DNA of 64,000 bases from Pycnopodia helianthoides. Its lineage: Eukaryota; Echinodermata; Asteroidea; Forcipulatida; Asteriidae. Both the position numbers and the translations under genes were made by a program. Under the pieces are notes generated by a model, which was not told the DNA's origin, made no database searches, and saw only the letters and a program-made list of their open reading frames with translations. Positions 36,479 through 47,762 of the stretch are shown in pieces (within the stretch, counting starts at the first letter, position 1; every line of letters begins with the position of its first letter). The stretch spans positions 8,309,608 to 8,373,607 of the forward strand of contig CM063246.1 of NCBI GenBank assembly GCA_032158295.1, given 5' to 3'.

Positions 36479-37907
36479 ATTTATTTTGTTGTTCAAAAGC
36501 TTTTGTATGCAAGAGTGATCAAAAATAAAAATCGTATCATATTATTTTAGATAAACTCCGATGTTAGCCAGAAGCTTCCCTAAATTTTAAGAGTTGGACG
36601 ACAACCCGGCTCCCCTCCCTTATTCGACCCAGTTCCACGATATTTAGTAAACACTGTCTATAAATAAAGAGGGAAATAAGGAGAGAGGAAAAAACACCTC
36701 TGACCTCTGGAAAATAATTAAAGCAAGAATTGTATAATGCAGGGTGACTGTTGATTGTCTCATGAATCTCACTTAAGAATTGATTAAATACTGTGGGGAA
36801 AAAATGTACATTAACACATCAATGTTTTGTTTTGTTTGTGCTCATATCAAAATATATGGGTTTTTTCTGCACAGCCTAATTTACTCCCAAACACCTGCTT
36901 TTTCAGCTGCAATAGCAGATCTGTGATACACTTTTGGGTCTTTTAGAATAGAAATGTTCAACGCCGAGGAGAAGCACCGTACAACATTCGAAGAGGGAAA
37001 ATGTTAGCGCTGGTTTGTTTGTTGGGGTGTTTGTTTGTTTGGATTGTGGTTGTGTGTTGTATTTTTTTCAATCTTCCGAAACCGCAACTTACAAAATTGC
37101 TTCCAAATTCGAATATTTTTGTTATACACACTGCACATCAGTTTGTACTAAGCTGATGAACGTGCACAAGCAGACCAATTAAACCGGTCTTAGTCTCCCG
37201 GAAATTCAAGGGTCGGGGGTAAGTCTCCCCACGGGCGACTTCATGGGACTCAAACTTACGATCTCTCCGTTCAGAAAGCAGGTGCGTGCCTCAACCACTT
37301 GATCATTCAGTCATTCAATGGTCGCCTAGGGATGTGTTTTTTCTCCCACCACAGCGAATTCACAGACCGTTATTATTTTTGAAAACTAAACATTAACCTT
37401 TTAATTAATCATATTTGCTCAAAACAGGCTCCCGCTCATTTTACACTGTGCCATGCAAATACCATAGGCCTATGGAAAAATGATCGGACATCAAAAGTTG
37501 ATTGATAAGTGTAAAATGATTATTTATGTTTTTTATTTTGATATTATTAACTTCTGGATGCTTCATTGGTGAACGTAACTACTGTAGCTCACAAGGCTGA
37601 GGAAACCTGATCATGTAGTGCATAGCGAAACATAAACTACAAATAATCATCAGAATGTTTGTTGACTCTTCATCGGTGGTTAACAATTTGCGAAAATGCT
37701 CAACACTATACGTCATCCTCACAATGACGTCATTGCAAAGCTTGTGCTCAGCCAGTGAGTTATTTCATTAATGAACTGCATAAATTCCTGGCAGTAAATT
37801 GCTCACTGTTGCTCCTCGGGTCCTCTTACACTATGGAAAGAGAAACTCTAGACTTCTGAATCATAAGAAATATATGGGATCTGCGGCCGATTGCTTTCTG
37901 GTAAAAC
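36479..37907. other. No gene recognised
   Basis: AT-rich intergenic sequence with a TTTG run near 37015-37045. A tRNA-like B-box complement (GGGACTCAAACTTACGATC) followed by CTCAACCACTTGATCATTCA around 37245-37310 may be a worn tRNA-derived repeat. Confidence 0.35.
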
Positions 37908-37924
37908 GTTGCTGTTGTTGTTGT

Positions 37925-37981
<57 letters not shown>

Positions 37982-38069
37982 TTGTTTTTGTTGCTGTTGT
38001 TGCTGCTGGTGCTGCTGGTGGTGGTGGTGGTGGTGGTGGTGGTACTGCTGCTGCTGCTGCTGCTGCTGC

Positions 38070-38101
<32 letters not shown>
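37908..38101. repeat. (TTG)n/(GTG)n/(CTG)n microsatellite
   Basis: Blocks of TTG, GGT and CTG triplets about 190 bp long. It immediately precedes a duplicated family E end (38114-38196). All six open frames over it are homopolymer artefacts. Confidence 0.95.
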
Positions 38102-38102
<1 letters not shown>

Positions 38103-38113
38103 CTGCATCTGTT

Positions 38114-38193
38114 TAGACCTTTCTACCTCAACGTCACAGCCCGAGTTTATCCAACCAAGGTTGGAAAACTATGGAAAGCCATATAATTGCTAA

Positions 38194-38196
<3 letters not shown>
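38114..38196. repeat. Duplicated left end of a family E element
   Basis: TTTAGACCTTTCTACCTC through GCCATATAATTGCTAAG repeats at 38394-38476 almost without change. The duplicated unit includes the adjoining triplet tract, so element end plus microsatellite were copied together. Confidence 0.8.
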
Positions 38197-38230
<34 letters not shown>

Positions 38231-38234
38231 TTGC

Positions 38235-38271
<37 letters not shown>

Positions 38272-38291
38272 GCTGTTGTTGTTGTTGTTGC

Positions 38292-38379
<88 letters not shown>

Positions 38380-38381
38380 GG
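38193..38381. repeat. (CTG)n then (TTG)n microsatellite
   Basis: About ten CTG triplets (about 38196-38227) pass into about 50 TTG triplets with occasional CTG. It sits between the two copies of the family E left end. Confidence 0.95.
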
Positions 38382-38393
38382 CTGCATCTGTTT

Positions 38394-38687
38394 AGACCTT
38401 TCTACCTCAACGTCACAGCCCGAGTTTAGCCAACCAAGGTTGGAAAACTATGGAAAGCCATATAATTGCTAAGCAAAAACAGATAGCTGCAGTTTGTAAA
38501 AATGTTACACACATATTCAAAAAAATAGTATTGAATTTGTTGGAAACAAAGCAACTAGTTATGGGATGCATTTGGTTTTAATTGAACGTTTGCAGAAATG
38601 TTGGATTTGGACACATTGGTGTTCTGTTAACATTCGGCCGTCCATGCCAACCACCGCAGTTTTCTTATCAACAATGGAAAGGTCTAT
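38394..38687. repeat. TIR element, family E, copy 3
   Basis: TAGACCTTTCTACC at the left and CAATGGAAAGGTCTA at the right. Interior CAACCAAGGTTGGAAAAC and GGAAACAAAGCAAC match the copies at 4270 and 6552. Confidence 0.78.
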
Positions 38688-38801
38688 AAGCTTTGTTTTC
38701 CTTATTCTGTTTCTGCTTGTTTTATAATGTTTAACTGTTATATTTTTAACATGACCATAATGTATATAAAACAACATCTGAGGTGATATCTGTATACTGT
38801 T

Positions 38802-39130
38802 TTAAAGGCACGGTATACTTTTGGTAATTGTCAAAGACCACAATGTCCTCACTTTGTGTATCTCAACATATACATAAAATAACAAACCTTAGCAAATTTG
38901 GGCTCAATTTGTCATCGACGTTGCAAGAACATAATGAAAGAAAAAACACCATTGTTGCATAGAATTATGGGCTTTCAAATTCTTGAGAAAGGCTTCATGC
39001 CTGAAGCCTTTATCAGTTCAGAAAAAGGGGAATTCTCTAAAACTACCTTAATTCAAAAGGCGTCGTTTCTAATAAGTAAGTACTTGTTTTTATCATTTAC
39101 TCGTGGAGTAATTACCAAAAGTACATAATA
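38802..39130. repeat. Short TIR element related to family C
   Basis: Left TTTAAAGGCACGGTATAC then TTTTGGTAATT, right AATTACCAAAAGTACATAAT, an inverted pair. Interior GGCTTCATGCCTGAAGCC is an 18-bp near-palindrome. Confidence 0.7.
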
Positions 39131-39158
39131 AAAAATAATCCATTAACTACTTTCCACG

Positions 39159-40340
39159 TTAAAAGTAATATTTTGAATTGAATACGCTCACGTACTGGCA
39201 ACCAATGAAGTTTTTGTAAAACAGGTGAAATGTGATCAAATTTGGGGTCTTAGAGAGGACCCTGGCTGCCGCATTCAGGACATGTTGGAGTTTATTTAGA
39301 TTTTGTTTTGAAATATTGAACAAAAGAGCATTTCCAATATCTAAACGAGATAAAACAAAGGCATGTACTAAGATCGAAGCTGATTTGTCATCCAGAGTTC
39401 TCCGGAAACTGTTTATGTTATGGATATTACAATACACAGACTGACAAATTTTCTTTACATGTGTATCCATAGACATATTCATATCCAAAACAACACCAAA
39501 ATATCGTACAGATGTAGCGGGGGTAATCTGTGCACTACCAATAATTACATGATGGGTTTTATCAAACGCTGCTGATACTTAGATGAAACAATTAGCAATT
39601 CTGATTTAGATTCATTTAACTTTAACTTGTTCACAAGCATCCAAGACCTCATATCTGTGATGCAGTTTTCCAAGCGATGTTTTGCAGATAGTTCACTTAC
39701 TGGGTCGGATGGATCGAAAGGTACATACAGTTGTGTGTCGTCCGCATATAGATGAATCATACGCCATGCCTTCGTGCAATGTTTGCGAGAGGAGAAGAAT
39801 ATATGATGAAAAACAAAGGTCCAAGGACTGATCCTTGAGGGACTTCGAATTTCAGCACAGCAGGAGATGATGTCGAATCACAGATTTTAACCACCTGCGA
39901 TCTGTCCTTCAGGTATGATGTAATCCATTCACGGACAACTCCTCCGACTCCAAAATTAATGATCTGAGACGTTTAATTAACAATGAATGGTCTACAGTGT
40001 CAAATGCCGATGATAAGTCTAATAACACAAGAAAGACTGCCTGCTTGTTGTCAAGTGCACAAAGAATGTCGTTAGAGACGCGGACGAGAGCTGACTCTGT
40101 ACCATAGCCTTTCCTGTATGAAGACTGGTAGGGCTCAAGTAACTGGTGTTCAGTAAGATGGTCAAACAGACGTGAGGCTACCACCTTCTCCAGTATCTTT
40201 GAGATAAACTTGAGATTTGAAATGGGTCTGTAATTTTCCAGTTCTTCAGGATTTAATGATGACTTTTTCAGTAGTGGGGTAACAACTGCTTGCTTAAAAT
40301 TACTTGGAGATGGAGAAGAAGAAATGCTTCGTGGCTTCGT
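39159..40340 (-). pseudogene. 5'-truncated LINE reverse transcriptase (L2/CR1/Jockey group)
   Basis: On the minus strand the order of reverse-transcriptase motifs is intact. It reads VVTPLLKK and YRPISNL (about 40300-40220), then QSSYRKGYGTESAL and LLDLSSAFDTVDH (about 40130-39990), then the PQGSVLGPL block (about 39845-39810). Next come YADDTQLY (about 39750) and a C-terminal LNKLQHVLNAAARV region (about 39290). SAFDTVDH and YADDTQLY are hallmarks of L2/CR1-type non-LTR elements. There is a frameshift near 39955-39960 and further breaks between 39760 and 39840 and around 39545-39490. No endonuclease domain or ORF1 is present, so this is a dead 5'-truncated copy. Confidence 0.88.
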
Positions 40341-42032
40341 TTACAAAAACTTGTGCAAGTAGAAAGGGCTATACATCGAGACCACTGTTACTTAAATATT
40401 GGTCTACTCGTGGATAACGGCAGTGAATGAATATTTCATTTCTTATTGGCATTCAAGCGCACTGTTTCAATGTTGACATAGAAAATGAATCACCCAGGAG
40501 GATTCAGCGAGTGATGAAACCTCCTTCCCTGTATCATTAACCCATAATAATTGCAACAGCCTACCCCTGGGGATCATTTTCATTTAAAGCTTCCAGCTAT
40601 TATTGTTACAGAAAATGCTTTTAACATCGGATATCCGATATCTGGGGGTCACGTTGCATTGACATTGCCTTCTTCTAGTCGTTTGTAAACACAACATAGT
40701 ACAGCCGTTCCGTTAAGATGTCCATATTTGATCACCTGTTCGAAATATACTGTTGTCAAAAAAAGAAAACTCTGAATCCCGCTAGCTGATTGCGGTGTAA
40801 ACAATTTAAAGAATGATCATCCCCCGATTTTGTTCTTCTCCTTATTTTATTGTATTATTTGTTTTTTCAGAGCTTTACAGTTGTCTTTTTTGTCATAATA
40901 AATGTGTAAAACAAATAAATCATGTGAAATGAATGCTCATTGGTCAGGACAGCACACGTACTAAAAAGATTATTAATATTATTATTATGTTGTTGTTGTT
41001 TTTTCAAATCACAAAACAGTTAATGCAGTTCCAAGCAAGGGTGATATATATTTTTTTTTCCTGAAAAGTTGCTCATTTGGTAGAGTCTTAAACCAAATTA
41101 TACATCGTTTGGAATGAGACTGGATTCTTTCTTCAATGGGTTCTACCCTACCTATATTAACGCAATCCTACAATTGCGCGATAGCAGTTGGCAAATTTGC
41201 TGCTGAAAATTCGAAAATTCCAGCCGCTCACTTCAATTCCAGGGGGCAAATCATCCGTCAAGCAAACCTTTTTGCCGGGCATGGGGAGGTTTTGAAGCAA
41301 CAGCCAAAACAAAAGTTAGCTGTTGTTGTCTGTGCATGAGTACCGGTGGCAGGAGATTCTAACTCCCCCGCCCCTTCCGGCCCCTTCCCGCCCCTTCCCG
41401 CCCCCTCCCCGCCCCTGCAGTGTGCAAATATTTCGTCTGATAGCGCCCTCTCTTGAATCAACTTCCTTCAGCCGATGTAAAACCGTATGGGGTACACACA
41501 CATCTGGGGGTCAAAATCCCCTATGACACCGGCGATGGCTTTCAATAGTCGTGGATCAAGTGTTCTCTAAAGCAAATACTATAGACCTCTTTTGCCGTCG
41601 AAGCGTGATGGAATTGGATTAAGTGATGTATCCCCTTGGAATAATGTTATCCTTTTATTACCTTGGTTTTTTAAGTGTTGTGCCAGTGAAGAAGTGTAGT
41701 AAACTAATTATAATTCAGTCTGGTTTTTAATTATCAGAATCCAAATAATTACCTAATCTGGACATCACACAATCCAGTTTAATATACTCAGTATTCAATC
41801 CAGTTCATCTTTTTAAATGATCATCTTTAATATAATCAGGTTATAGTTTATATACAGTTCAAAATATCATAATCCAGCTTATCATAACCCATAGAGTACA
41901 TCGTAATCCAGTTTAGAATTATCAATTTTATAACAATCATGGTTATTAGAAATCGGGGAATTGAAAAGGTGTTCGTGACCATTTCACTGTATTATTATTT
42001 TGGGGGACTTGTGTTTCAACTTAAATCAGATT
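40341..42032. other. No gene recognised
   Basis: A C-rich run of CCCCTTCCCGCC units (41365-41420) stands out, as do loosely repeated AATCCAGTTTA words between about 41715 and 41930. Open frames over the C-rich run are low-complexity. Confidence 0.4.
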
Positions 42033-42386
42033 ACACTCTAAAAACTCCAAGGTCAGAAATGACCGGGATTCGTGGTCCCGGGAGCTACTGGCTGACCCGG
42101 AAACATGTTTTATAATTGGTCAGGCCCCTGGGGACCCGGAATCCGGGTCAATTTTGACCCAGGAGATATTACACTCTAAATACTTCCGGGTCAAAGTTTA
42201 CCCGGATCCGGATTCTTGGTCAGTATGACTCGGAATTTGTGTCAAAAATAACCTGTAAATGAGTCAAACTGACGTCAAAATGTCATTGTATGACCAGTTT
42301 CCGGGTCAGCCTGACCCAGAAATGGGTCAGACCCCCTTGGACCCGGAATCTGGATCAACTCTGATCCGGGAGTTATTAGAGTGTAG
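42033..42386. repeat. Two adjacent GGGTCA-rich TIR elements, family D
   Basis: ACACTCTAAAAACTCC begins the first and GGAGTTATTAGAGTGTA ends the second. ACACTCTAAATACTTCC at about 42171 marks the internal boundary, which suggests one copy inserted into or joined with another. There are many GGGTCA and TGACCC words. Confidence 0.72.
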
Positions 42387-43377
42387 GCATAAATAGCCTG
42401 ACTTATAAACTGCAAATGGACTCAGGTGTCTACTTCAATCACGAATCACTTGGTGTTAAAAGAAAATCATAATTTTCTTAAATTTGTTAATTGTTTTATG
42501 TGCTTTACATGGGGGACTAACTTGTTGATGCTAAAGCACATGTACAACATTGGTAACCTTCAAAGACTAGTATCCGCACTTTGTGTGACCCAACATATAC
42601 ATGAAATAACAAAGACGAAACACAGATCCAATATGATGAAAGGTCACCACAAAAGGAGAGTCTCCCGTGACTTCCGATAGCGATGTGTTTTATCACCTCC
42701 TGGTATAGTGTCTACCTACCAATGATTAGCTTTATTATGAGCTTACGTAAATTCTTCATTGAACTTCTTGAGTTTATCCTTGTGTATACTGTGAACAATC
42801 TGCTGATAAGGAATCATCGAAATTAAATTCCAGCATTTTATCGTTCTCACACCTTATAATGAAAACAGGAATCCTTTTGGAGCACATTAGCATCGTGTTA
42901 AACAGTAGTACGGCAGATATGGGAACATGCATTTGATGATACAAGCGAGGATTTTTAGCACAAAGTCAGGGTATATGTCATTAGAAAGATATCTGGCTAT
43001 TGAACCATCGCTATAGTTTGTCCTATGAAAAAAAACATAGGTAGAATAACAGCAATGGCAGTCCCATCTTGACAATTTAGAAAAATTCTTGTTATGATGC
43101 ATGTTTGTTTTGTTTTGTGTTTTCCCAAGTTTAAACCTGCGGTGGCCCTATAGCCAGATAACCCTGACTGAGTTCCAAATTATCTGAACAATTCCCCCTA
43201 TTTAACCTGTCTGCCTTACAGCTTGAGATTTTGAGTAAGTGTCTTGTTGTTAAAGTACGGTAGTACTTCCATTGGCTTGCTTCAAAAACGTCCTTTTACA
43301 CTCGCGTACCCCACTCATACCGCAGACCAACCCCATATTTGAACAGCTGAGTTGAATTTAACCCCTATCTTGTGCGT
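42387..43377. other. No confident gene; weak exon candidate
   Basis: A family C-like fragment lies at 42560-42610. On the minus strand a short open block ending AGCT|GTAAGG near 43196 could accept a phase-1 join (peptide beginning SQWKYYRTL). Its acceptor is weak, so it is not annotated as coding. Confidence 0.3.
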
Positions 43378-43770
43378 TTATTGGGGAAAGGAAAAAGCAA
43401 GTGATCCATGAAGTATCAATACATTACTGCCAGCAGAAAACAGTCTGTAAGTGCAGTTTGGAAGACTGCTGTAACGGAACTGAAATATTTCTGTGAAGAA
43501 TACCGGGAAAGTTATGATTATTTCGCCCAGCAATTTATTAGCATCCCTGAGATTCTTGTATTTAATACACTGTCTTTTACGCATAATGGATGGGATTGTT
43601 GTGCATTTTGAGATAGTATATATTCGTTGCATGTAATTGTCCATTACGACCACAAGAACAACCAGAAAGCAAGCCCAACAAACCATTGTAGTCAGCCATC
43701 CTTCCAATTTCTTTAATCTTATTTCCATTCGTCCAGCAAATAGAAAATAAAATCCAAGAGTGCGGTACAC
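43378..43770 (-). CDS. Unassigned ORF with one membrane segment
   Basis: An internal Met at about 43734 gives MEIRLKKLEGWLTTMV followed by CWACFLVVLVVVMDNYM. That is a basic N-terminus, one hydrophobic segment of about 18 residues and a stem-like region, the layout of a type II signal anchor (as in Golgi enzymes). The rest, to a stop after SLAFSFPQ, matches no family I recognise. It lies on the same strand as gene 2, downstream of its last exon found, so it could also be a membrane exon of that gene. The available acceptor is purine-rich and poor. It may be chance. Confidence 0.22.
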   Translation of the reverse strand: MYRTLGFYFLFAGRMEIRLKKLEGWLTTMVCWACFLVVLVVVMDNYMQRIYTISKCTTIPSIMRKRQCIKYKNLRDANKLLGEIIITFPVFFTEIFQFRYSSLPNCTYRLFSAGSNVLILHGSLAFSFPQ

Positions 43771-44827
43771 GTAACCACACAGTAGTCAATGTTAACCATC
43801 AAGAAACAGTTCACCTTGACCCAACATATTTAAATTAGAATAGTATACGAAGATAAATGGACATATTCCTTCCCTGTGTTAGAGTTGTAACCTAATAAAC
43901 CAAAGGTAAGGTCATGTAATTAAAGACTTACAAAAACGACCTCCCTAGAGACCATCGCATTTTCGTAGGAAGTTCGCACAAATTCAATTTCTTTTGTATG
44001 GCCTTTTTCTGTGCTCTTAATTTGCGTTCCGTTTGATTTCAGACTAGGCCTACTGACGTATAAATGTGAAGTCCTTTGAACGAGAATTGAATTAGTCTTC
44101 GTATGGTTGAAATTAGGAGCAAAAGCTTGAAACGTTGTGAGCACTTTCTCCTAACCGCTACATGGATTTCGTCAGTAATAACCAATCTAAAACCAGCCTC
44201 TTGTAAACCTAACCAGAGCCCAATTCCATAGAGCTGCTTGCAAACACAAAAAGCAATGAACACGAAAAGGGGGTTACCAGCCCGAATATCAGTCAATGTA
44301 CCATCTATGCATGGTTTATAGCTTAGGAATATATTATCATGGTTTATATGCTAGGAATATTGTGATGCAATATTTTTTCTATGAAATAAGAACCAGTTTA
44401 TTGGTTCACCTGCCCTTGGCTTCGTGTTGTTGCTGTTTTTTTTTGTTTTTTTGTTTTTTTTAGGGAAGATACGTTTCGTTAACGACGTATTGTTATTCTT
44501 CGTTAAGTAGAACGAAGCCAAAATTTGAAAAAGAGTATACACATTATACATTAACTTATTTTTTTTACAAACATCTGATAAGCCTCTTCTAGACAACAGT
44601 TGAAAAATAAATAATCATATCGAGTGTCGGCTTTGCGCATGTTTGTTTTTGCATCTCCCTGCACAAACAGTCCATATCATATTGCTACCAAACAATACAA
44701 TCGTCTATATAACTAAACATCTTTAGTGTCTTTTATTAGTGAAAAGCCCACGTAATATACATTTAAATTTTGTTCGTTTACAAACAATATTGTCCATTAA
44801 AACAGATCGACAAGTTAAACTACCTAC
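43771..44827. other. Sequence downstream of gene 2 exon 5, no confident exon
   Basis: On the minus strand a GTTTTT|GTAAGT donor-like site at about 43929 closes an open stretch of about 45 codons (KSNGTQIKSTEKGHTKE region). The best acceptor would need phase 2, which exon 5 does not supply, so it is left uncalled. Confidence 0.3.
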
Positions 44828-44911
44828 TTGGTAAATTATGTTTACCATGAGTACCGTTCGGACAGATAAGTGCCAATTCATTTTTGGTCCACAGTGGTGC
44901 ATCAGAAAAAT
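44828..44911 (-). CDS. Gene 2 exon 5 (candidate)
   Basis: The acceptor TTGCTCACTTTAG precedes 44911 and the donor CCAA|GTAGGT follows 44828. The 84-bp exon is phase 1-1. It reads FSDAPLWTKNELALICPNG then THGKHNLP, mildly acidic to neutral with one cysteine and one N-glycosylation-type NGT. No domain is recognised. It joins exon 4 with a split Asp codon (G + AT). The call rests on splice-site quality and phase agreement with the four upstream exons. No exon after it was found, so the protein's C-terminus is unknown. Confidence 0.5.
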
Positions 44912-46715
44912 CTAAAGTGAGCAATGTAGATAACAAATCAAAAATACAATGTCCAACAATGAATACACTTTTCTTACATTTTTTTAATGATGATGATGAT
45001 AATGATAAACCTCCGATGGACACTCACCCCGCAACCCGGCTCTTTATTGGTGTTCACCATTATCATAACCACTATTGTTGTTATAATTATTATCAATACT
45101 ATAATCTTATAAATACGTCAGTATATAAACTTACCAATGTGTGTATTTATAACGGCAATTATGCTCTAAATATATAGTTTGAAATTTAAATTTAGGCTCT
45201 TAAAGTTCTGCATATTGTTATCATTCGACATGTTAATTATTTAAAACTGGGTGCGGCTGTGGCTGTGGGCATAGGCATACATATTTTAAAATGGGTGGCC
45301 GTGTGGATGAAGGTCCCAACAGTTGGAAAGTAAGTACAACAACAACGGGAGCTGTTGCCAAACAGTTGAAGTACAAACGAAAGAGGAACAATAGGAGGTC
45401 CTCGATTGCAGGTGTTTGCATATCTTGTTTGCCCTTACACACGCCAAGTTACGGGGTACCTTTAAACAACGGAACAATGCTACCCCACAAGGTTTTCATT
45501 GTTCTAGCGCTACCCACAGAGGATTTCATACAAAAAGGGGAATGCAAGAACAACAATGCAAGTACCCAGGAACTGCCATATGTAAGGGGAGTCTCCACCT
45601 GTTGAAACCGAGGGTTGTGATCAATGGGTTCGGGTGTTTTGACAGAGTGGGGACGACCTATAACTTCGCGTTCGTGAACAAAAACCAATGAGGATGTCGT
45701 TAACAATGTTCAAAAAATGGGAGATCAAAGAGAATTCCTTTATATGTGTGCCCTTACACACGCCAACATATGGGGGTACTTTGCCTATTAGGTTTTCTTT
45801 GTTCCAGTGGTACCCCACAAAGGACCCCTTAAATTCAGCTCCATGCATGGACAATCTGGCAACTGCCAAGTCATACACGGAACAGAAAATGAACACGTTA
45901 ATATAAATCTCTGTTCATAATTTTGGTCACAAATAACAGCGATGAAAATCGTTACATAGAAAATTGAAACATGCACAGTATTTAAAAATGATACATCATA
46001 AAGTTGTTTAGAGAAAAAAAAAAGCAAGTTTACACTAAATACAATAAAAAGAAACATCAAAATATATTTGTTATCAAGCTGATTGGAAAAATTGACGCAG
46101 TAACAGACAAAAGTGTGTTAATAATGAATAATGCTCAAGTAGAGATGAATGTGGAAAGAAAACGGCTGATGACTGGGCAGAATAGAAGGCAAAGGGAGCT
46201 CATACCCATAATCGAGGAAACTGTAGATAGAAGAATATATATATTATTGTTTTGGAGCAATGGGAAGAGGAAGGTCCAATATTATTTTTATTCGACACGT
46301 ACAAACTTGAATGAATGTGATTGAAAACATGATTGTTTTTTGCCATTTTCTATCATGAAGCTTTGGCCTAGGCTAAATAAATTGGTGGAAAACTATATTG
46401 ATAGTCAACCATGAGTCAGAAAGAACGTCATTTGTTTATTGTCAATGAATTAAATCGTCAAAACCGTTTTCTAAGGAGCCCATGATCGGACACTATTGAC
46501 AAAAAAACTTGCCTTGTGTATAATATTAAGAACGGCACATGAACAAATTTAAAAGTAGTTTGAAAAATTATGAACTAATAAATTACACTTTAATAAATAA
46601 ATAAAAGGGAGCAATTATTGGAGTAAATAAATTAGATAAGGTGGTAAAATTTTCTTTGTGGCACTGTCTCCATCCATGCTTATTTCTACAAAAAAAAAAT
46701 GAAAATAACTTTTAC
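44912..46715 (-). other. Gene 2 intron 4 with an internal ~325-bp repeat
   Basis: The word CCCTTACACACGCCAA occurs at about 45431 and 45751. Each is followed by a TACGGGGTACC/TATGGGGGTACT variant, then GGTTTTC-TTGTTC and TACCCCACA-type blocks, so an old tandem duplication of about 320 bp is present. Open frames across it match nothing known. A donor-like ATTG|GTAAGT near 45131 (minus) lacks an in-phase exon. An A-run lies at 46012-46022. Confidence 0.4.
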
Positions 46716-46763
46716 CGTTCACATTATCTGTTGTATGTTTTTGCGTCACGTCAACGGATGGCG
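46716..46763 (-). CDS. Gene 2 exon 4 (candidate 48-bp mini-exon)
   Basis: A strong acceptor (TTTTTTTCTTTGTACAG before 46763) and a donor (AACG|GTAAAAG) bracket 48 bp. Only one frame is open, and it is exactly the phase 1-1 frame required by its neighbours. It reads (A)PSVDVTQKHTTDNVN, a hydrophilic Thr-rich linker. No domain can be assigned to so short a segment. Confidence 0.5.
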
Positions 46764-47621
46764 CTGTACAAAGAAAAAAACATACATTAAATATGTATTA
46801 ATAAAGAAAGACTGAAAATTAATTATATCTATAAGAACACGATTCCTGATGAAGACGTATTTTAAGGAAAACAATTTGACATAAAGTAACTTAATAGCTT
46901 ATTAATGATCAACATATAAGTAGATTCGATTTAGAGCGCCACCAAGAGTTTGCCCTATAAATGTCTATTTTTAAAAAAGACATTTGATATTATTTTTATT
47001 CACAAGCACATACAAAATCAAATTCAAACAGTTTTATTTTCCAGGTGAACAGAATTTCGTTTGTTAGCCTAACCGCACTCGCGATGACTTCCTATACAAT
47101 TATTTTACCCAAAATGTTCTGAATTTTCCCATGATGCATTGTGAATCTCGTGGACAAACTCATGGTGGTGCACTTTATTAATAAGAGCTAATGCAGTCAC
47201 AAACTAGTTGTGTTTCAAAACATGTTACAGCTGTTCTTACAAGACGATTAAACATTTATAATATTCCTTTTCGTTTGTCTTTATTGGTTTCATGAAAGAG
47301 AATAACAAAACATGACTACTGTTATCAGGGAGAGTTTTATACATTTCACAGGGGCTTTAATCCAAGCAACAACCAACAGAGACGTATTTGTGTGTAGTTT
47401 TCACCAAATCGCCCATTTCATCATTCAAAGCATTTCTCCCATGAAACATTTCTTGCATAAATCATCAATGAAAAACAAGCTCAATGAGGGTTTCTGGTAA
47501 TCAGTGGAGCCAGATTCTGTGAATTGGGCGTGGCTTACCTTGGAATTACGTCACACTTACGAACATGATAACGTCCCACAACTAACCGTTTTACTACGTG
47601 AACAAAGTGCAAACCTCTTAC
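46764..47621 (-). other. Gene 2 intron 3
   Basis: AT-rich, no gene or repeat recognised. TAGAGCGCCACCAAGAG near 46932 is matched in inverted form near 51740. Confidence 0.4.
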
Positions 47622-47762
47622 CTTGTGTTTGGGACATTCCATTTGTCAAAGGGGGTAAATGGTTATTCTGTCCGGGAGGTGGGAGGTCGTTGTTTCGTGG
47701 GAAGGGTCCCTGGTCGTAGTTTAGACCTTCGATGGCGTCCCTCTTCATTAACCGCAATTTTC
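47622..47762 (-). CDS. Gene 2 exon 3: DLPPPG-block exon, second copy
   Basis: The donor ACAAG|GTAAGAGG at 47622 is strong. The phase 1-1 frame gives KLRLMKRDAIEGLNYDQG, then PFPRNNDLPPPGQNNHLPPL, then TNGMSQTQ. It is clearly related to the end of exon 2 (TFPQNIDLPPPGKNRRLQPL), so the two exons arose by duplication. A KR pair lies about 20 residues before the block, as also (further off) in exon 2. The 5' boundary is the weaker part: AACAAG before 47762 is the in-phase acceptor, with a pyrimidine-rich tract 20-30 bp upstream. The homology between two separate exons is the best evidence that gene 2 is real. Confidence 0.62.

Noticed and set aside
37799..38429. Poly-Leu/Cys/Val and poly-Thr frames
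   Set aside because: Artefacts of TTG/CTG/GTG triplet repeats readable in several frames.
43920..44065. Gene 2 exon 6
   Set aside because: Good donor (TTTTT|GTAAGT), but every plausible acceptor needs phase 2 or hits a stop in phase 1.
45131..45162. 31-bp exon with strong GTAAGT donor in gene 2
   Set aside because: Its length would shift the frame from phase 1 to phase 2, breaking the join to exon 5.
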